This document shows, one piece after another, positions 5,220 through 8,244 of a stretch of DNA of 8,244 bases; the first letter of the stretch is position 1, and the number at the start of each line of letters is the position of its first letter. Below the pieces are notes generated by a model, which did no database searches, was not told the DNA's origin, and worked only from the letters and a program-made list of their open reading frames with translations. Source of the DNA: Bryobacterales bacterium (GTDB lineage Bacteria > Cyanobacteriota > Vampirovibrionia > Obscuribacterales > Obscuribacteraceae). The DNA lies in NCBI GenBank assembly GCA_903970295.1, contig CAJCHQ010000158.1:1-8244 (forward strand), written 5' to 3'. Position numbers and translations under genes: made by a program.

Positions 5220-6851
5220 ATGCCGCTGCATGACTCCTTCAAACAGAGAAAATCAACCAACATCATGAAGTTGTCGGCCGTGCCGACTTTGGAAGATCTC
5301 AACTTTGCGATGACGAAAGTGATCGACGAAAAATGCGAGCCCCAGGCTTTCGCCTGGAGCGTGGAAAACGAAGTCAGGGTTCTTTACATCATTCGCAGCA
5401 ACGATAGCGCAGCCTGGGTTTTGCGGTCCGGTGAGGCATTCGATGCGCCAGTCGTCTGGCGTTATTCGACCACTGACTCGCAAATGATTTACACGCTGAT
5501 TGTTAGCGAATTCCAGACCACGTCAAACTCTCCCGCAGTGATTCCGGAAGAGCTCAGACCAGGTAAGGAGAAGCCCGAAGTCAAAGAGGTGAGTGCGGCT
5601 GTACAACCGAGGGCGGAAAAGGATATCCAGTCAGAAACAATGACCGGTAGCCTCTTTGCCAATCGCTATGAAATCGTCGAACGGATAGGCATTGGCGGCA
5701 CGGGAACCGTTTATAAAGCCAAACAGCAGTTCATTGACCGCTTTGTCGCTCTCAAATTACTGCATCGCAACCTGCTCGAAGACGAAATCAGCAAGAAACG
5801 TTTCGAGCAAGAGGCTCGAGCAGCGAGCGCACTCAGCCACCCCAACCTGATTGTCATCTACGATTTTGGTTTCTCGGCGTCCGGGCGTCCATTTATCGCC
5901 ATGGAATACGTTCAGGGCTCGAGTCTAAGCGACCTTCTCGCCAACAAAGGACCACTAGACCCGCAAACATTTTTCCACATATTTGGGCAAACCTGTAAAG
6001 CGATTAGCCACGCTCATAGTCGTAACGTCATGCACCGCGACTTGAAGCCCAGCAACATTGTTCTCGCCCAGACCGAAGGTGGGGAAACTGCGAAAGTGGT
6101 GGATTTTGGCATGGCTAAAATCTGGACGGTGCAAGACCGAGACCAGGAGCTAACCCAGAGCGGACAGGTGATGGGCAGCCCTTACTATATGAGCCCCGAA
6201 CAATGTCGGGGAGAGGACCTGGATCTGAGAACGGATGTCTATTCGCTCGGCTGTGTTATGTACGAGGCGATTACCGGCGTTGTTCCGTTTTCCGGTCGCG
6301 ACATCATTCAGACCTTGTATATGCATGTCAATGAAGCCCCGCGCCATTTCATGCAAGTCAATCCTAAATTGCAAATTCCGGACGAACTGGAGAAAATCGT
6401 TTTTAAGGCTCTGCAGAAAGATCTCGAGCGACGGTATCAATCGGTAGATGCTCTCTGGGAGGATTTGGAAAGATTCGCCAACCGCAATCGACACCAAACA
6501 ACCCAGGGCGTGGCGCGCGCCATCGCTCAGATTCGCCAGGTGACTAGGATGCCTGAGCGCCAAATTGGATATTCTGCTTCAGACTTACTAATCGAGGCTG
6601 GAGTGATTAGCGCCGACGATTTGAGCAGCGCTGACGACATCAAGGGTCGTCTCGGCGGAGACGCAGCCGCCATTCTCGTGGCCAACGGCAAGATCGAATT
6701 CAATGTCTTCGATGCTGCCAATCGATGCAGGAGCTTGATTCGAGAGGGTCATCTCTCCTCCGATCACGCCTCGATTTTGATCAAATATTGCCAGCGCAGC
6801 AAAGTCGACTTCGAGAAAGCCGTAGCGGATCTCGGCTGGAACTTGCCTTAG
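5220..6851 (+). CDS. Soluble Hanks-type Ser/Thr protein kinase with novel flanking domains
   Basis: A 543-residue protein. The kinase domain spans about 150-415 with every key element: glycine loop GIGGTGTVYKA (157-167), ATP-anchoring K179 in VALK, helix-C E198, catalytic HRDLKPSN (272-279, base D274), metal-binding DFG (295-297), and SPE (325-327). The activation loop offers T312, S314, S320, Y322 and Y323. It is an RD kinase and should be active. No membrane segment or PASTA repeat is present, so it is cytosolic. Residues 17-100 form an unrecognised alpha/beta-like domain, then a charged linker (105-140). Residues 450-543 are a helical module with two related halves. The first ATG is taken; GAGGAG lies 13 nt upstream, rather far, and the in-frame Met16 has no ribosome site. 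It probably senses an input through its flanking domains and phosphorylates proteins elsewhere. The gene stands alone. Confidence 0.95.
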   Translation: MPLHDSFKQRKSTNIMKLSAVPTLEDLNFAMTKVIDEKCEPQAFAWSVENEVRVLYIIRSNDSAAWVLRSGEAFDAPVVWRYSTTDSQMIYTLIVSEFQTTSNSPAVIPEELRPGKEKPEVKEVSAAVQPRAEKDIQSETMTGSLFANRYEIVERIGIGGTGTVYKAKQQFIDRFVALKLLHRNLLEDEISKKRFEQEARAASALSHPNLIVIYDFGFSASGRPFIAMEYVQGSSLSDLLANKGPLDPQTFFHIFGQTCKAISHAHSRNVMHRDLKPSNIVLAQTEGGETAKVVDFGMAKIWTVQDRDQELTQSGQVMGSPYYMSPEQCRGEDLDLRTDVYSLGCVMYEAITGVVPFSGRDIIQTLYMHVNEAPRHFMQVNPKLQIPDELEKIVFKALQKDLERRYQSVDALWEDLERFANRNRHQTTQGVARAIAQIRQVTRMPERQIGYSASDLLIEAGVISADDLSSADDIKGRLGGDAAAILVANGKIEFNVFDAANRCRSLIREGHLSSDHASILIKYCQRSKVDFEKAVADLGWNLP

Positions 6852-6890
6852 CAAGCTGAGGACTGAGGCTGAAGCTATGGGCAAGATTTT

Positions 6891-6924
6891 GGCCACAAAC
6901 CGGACGCTGCGTGGGCCGTTGTTT
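6891..6924 (+). terminator. Possible weak terminator after the kinase
   Basis: GGCCAC (6891-6896) can pair with GTGGGCC (6911-6917) if one G bulges out. The loop is 14 nt, and GTTGTTT follows on the plus strand. It lies 40 bp after the kinase stop, in the 80-bp convergent gap. The bulge, large loop and interrupted T-run make it marginal. Confidence 0.25.
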
Positions 6925-6931
6925 AGCAGCT

Positions 6932-8244
6932 CTAAAGCGGCAAGTAATCCATAAACCCGTAGAGCAAAAATCCGATAGTGGCGAAAATCATCGCCGCGAT
7001 CGAGGCGTATTTGATGATGCCGGTAGGTCTGAAGATTTTGTAGAAAGCAAAGAGAAACATAGCGAGAGAGCAGCAAAGATAGGAGGCTCCGTGCTTGAGG
7101 ATATCAATCGCGGCTCGGTTAAGTGGTTCCTCCACCAACCAAACCACCTGACGGCGGGCTCTTTGCACGCCATGTTGGGGCAGAGACGGTTGCAGCGGCA
7201 AATCAGCCTCCTTTCCGCCCTCAAGAGCGTAGAAATAGCCTGAGGTATCGGTGCTGCCGGAGATCGGAAAGCCATGTGCATCAGCAACCTGGATCACGAA
7301 AATGTCGACATCATTAGCGCTTGTTTTAATTGTCACCGCACAGCAATTTATCGAGCCCGGATAAAGAGTCGGTTCATCCGGCCAGGGCAAACCAGCCAGC
7401 AATTTGGCATAAAGAACCTTTATTTCATGAGGTCCGTGAAGCGTCAACTGCTGCATATGCGGCTTGTCGATCTTTTTAGTGAATGGATTGCGATAAGTGA
7501 AATCGACTTTCTTCGGATAGCTTTTATGCTGTGTGTAGTATGAAGCAACTTCTTGTCCGATCGATTTGACTGATTGGACGAGACTCATCTCCGGTGAATC
7601 GTTGGCATAGAGAGTAGTGGAATCTGGATCAAGCAAGCCTTCTTGCGTGCGCATTATCCAAATTTGCTTTTCCACCATCGGACCGAGCATCATGCTGAGC
7701 ATATTGCGAAAATCGAAGAAATAGACACGGTATGGAAGGCGAGCTGAGTCTTCTCCAGCCGAAAGATCACAAACTTTGTCGTCGATCAATTCGATAATCT
7801 TCTGATTGTCGGCAGATCTAAATTTCACTCCGATCGCGGTTTTTGCCGGCGGCTTCGGATAAGGCCAAAAGAAATAGGCATAGACACCGAATATCAATCC
7901 CAGCCCGAGACAAACCGCCAGAGCTATGCCTAGCGGTTTCTTTTTCTGGCGAAGCACATCGGCCAGTCGATTGAGAACGATCCGCACTGTGGCCAAACGA
8001 TCCAAGAGCGTTCTAAACGTTTGCGCCCACGGATGCTCCGGCATTTGACCGGGGTGGCGAGCAGACGAGCGGGGTCCATCGGCAGATCTGGCGCGTAATT
8101 TGTCGGAAGTTGGGCCCGCGCGTCTACCTCCGCGCTTCGGTTCATCTCCTTCTAATTCAGGCAGATCATCGGCGGCCGCTTCTTCGTGGCGGCCTCCACG
8201 AGAGAAAGAGGATTCACCAGAAGGAGGTTCGTCTTCTCGAGCGA
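6932..8244 (-). CDS. Large membrane-anchored protein with pilin-like segment (N-terminus beyond right edge)
   Basis: The frame ends at TAG 6932 and is open through base 8244. Met at 8044 has no ribosome site and 67 further in-frame sense codons precede it, so it is internal. Numbering from that Met, the preceding stretch and residues 1-35 are charged and low complexity (rich in E, D, R, G, S), a typical disordered linker. Residues 37-60 are a transmembrane helix after KKK. Residues 62-315 form an exported or lumenal domain. Two more membrane helices (318-337 and 342-366) end the protein. The segment SIGQEVASYYTQHKSYP (161-177) followed by NPFTKK resembles the tyrosine-rich region of type IV pilin/pseudopilin-like domains, but no pilin N-terminal helix is seen. 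The missing N-terminus may be a cytoplasmic signalling domain such as a kinase, which is speculation. It converges with the kinase gene. Confidence 0.85.
   Translation of the reverse strand, partial: AREDEPPSGESSFSRGGRHEEAAADDLPELEGDEPKRGGRRAGPTSDKLRARSADGPRSSARHPGQMPEHPWAQTFRTLLDRLATVRIVLNRLADVLRQKKKPLGIALAVCLGLGLIFGVYAYFFWPYPKPPAKTAIGVKFRSADNQKIIELIDDKVCDLSAGEDSARLPYRVYFFDFRNMLSMMLGPMVEKQIWIMRTQEGLLDPDSTTLYANDSPEMSLVQSVKSIGQEVASYYTQHKSYPKKVDFTYRNPFTKKIDKPHMQQLTLHGPHEIKVLYAKLLAGLPWPDEPTLYPGSINCCAVTIKTSANDVDIFVIQVADAHGFPISGSTDTSGYFYALEGGKEADLPLQPSLPQHGVQRARRQVVWLVEEPLNRAAIDILKHGASYLCCSLAMFLFAFYKIFRPTGIIKYASIAAMIFATIGFLLYGFMDYLPL

Noticed and set aside
6150..6563. Minus-strand 137-residue ORF inside the kinase gene
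   Set aside because: Antisense to kinase subdomains with invariant motifs, so it is a shadow.
7930..8145. Minus-strand 71-residue ORF whose ATG directly follows AAGGAG
   Set aside because: There is no spacer between the purine box and the ATG, and it overlaps the continuous frame of the membrane protein, which has the more credible domain layout.

Overview
The window is a bacterial chromosomal segment of roughly even base composition. It has nine protein-coding genes and no RNA gene, insertion sequence, integrase or CRISPR array that I can see. A cytosolic Hanks-type Ser/Thr kinase, a large membrane protein with a pilin-like motif, and AAGGA/GAGGA ribosome-binding sites on short genes in mixed orientation suggest a kinase-rich environmental lineage. 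Obscuribacterales (Melainabacteria/Vampirovibrionia) is my best guess. This rests on the general look of the proteins, not on a marker gene, so it is tentative.

Left part (1-3121). A secreted, Arg- and Gln-rich protein on the minus strand runs off the left edge. Next is a plus-strand polytopic membrane protein of unknown function. Its 3' end overlaps by 12 bp the end of a minus-strand zinc-free quinone-oxidoreductase-like MDR enzyme. Divergent from that enzyme is a small S-adenosylmethionine decarboxylase (speH) with all its self-processing residues, which makes the aminopropyl donor for spermidine. No spermidine synthase is next to it.

Middle part (3122-4887). Three minus-strand genes are loosely spaced. 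They encode a dual-specificity-phosphatase-like protein with an aberrant P-loop, a 98-residue unknown protein, and an exported staphylococcal-nuclease-like thermonuclease.

Right part (4888-8244). A 332-bp divergent promoter region carries eight tandem 11-bp repeats just upstream of a candidate nuclease promoter. On the other side is a 543-residue soluble Ser/Thr kinase with an unrecognised N-terminal domain and a duplicated helical C-terminal module. Convergent with it is a large membrane protein. Its reading frame stays open to the right edge, so the apparent Met start at 8044 is almost certainly internal.

The genes do not form one obvious pathway. Most are single transcription units with their own promoters. 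I find no clearly new multi-gene system. The points most worth a second look are the 11-bp repeat array, the kinase architecture, the altered phosphatase P-loop, and the two genes cut by the window edges.
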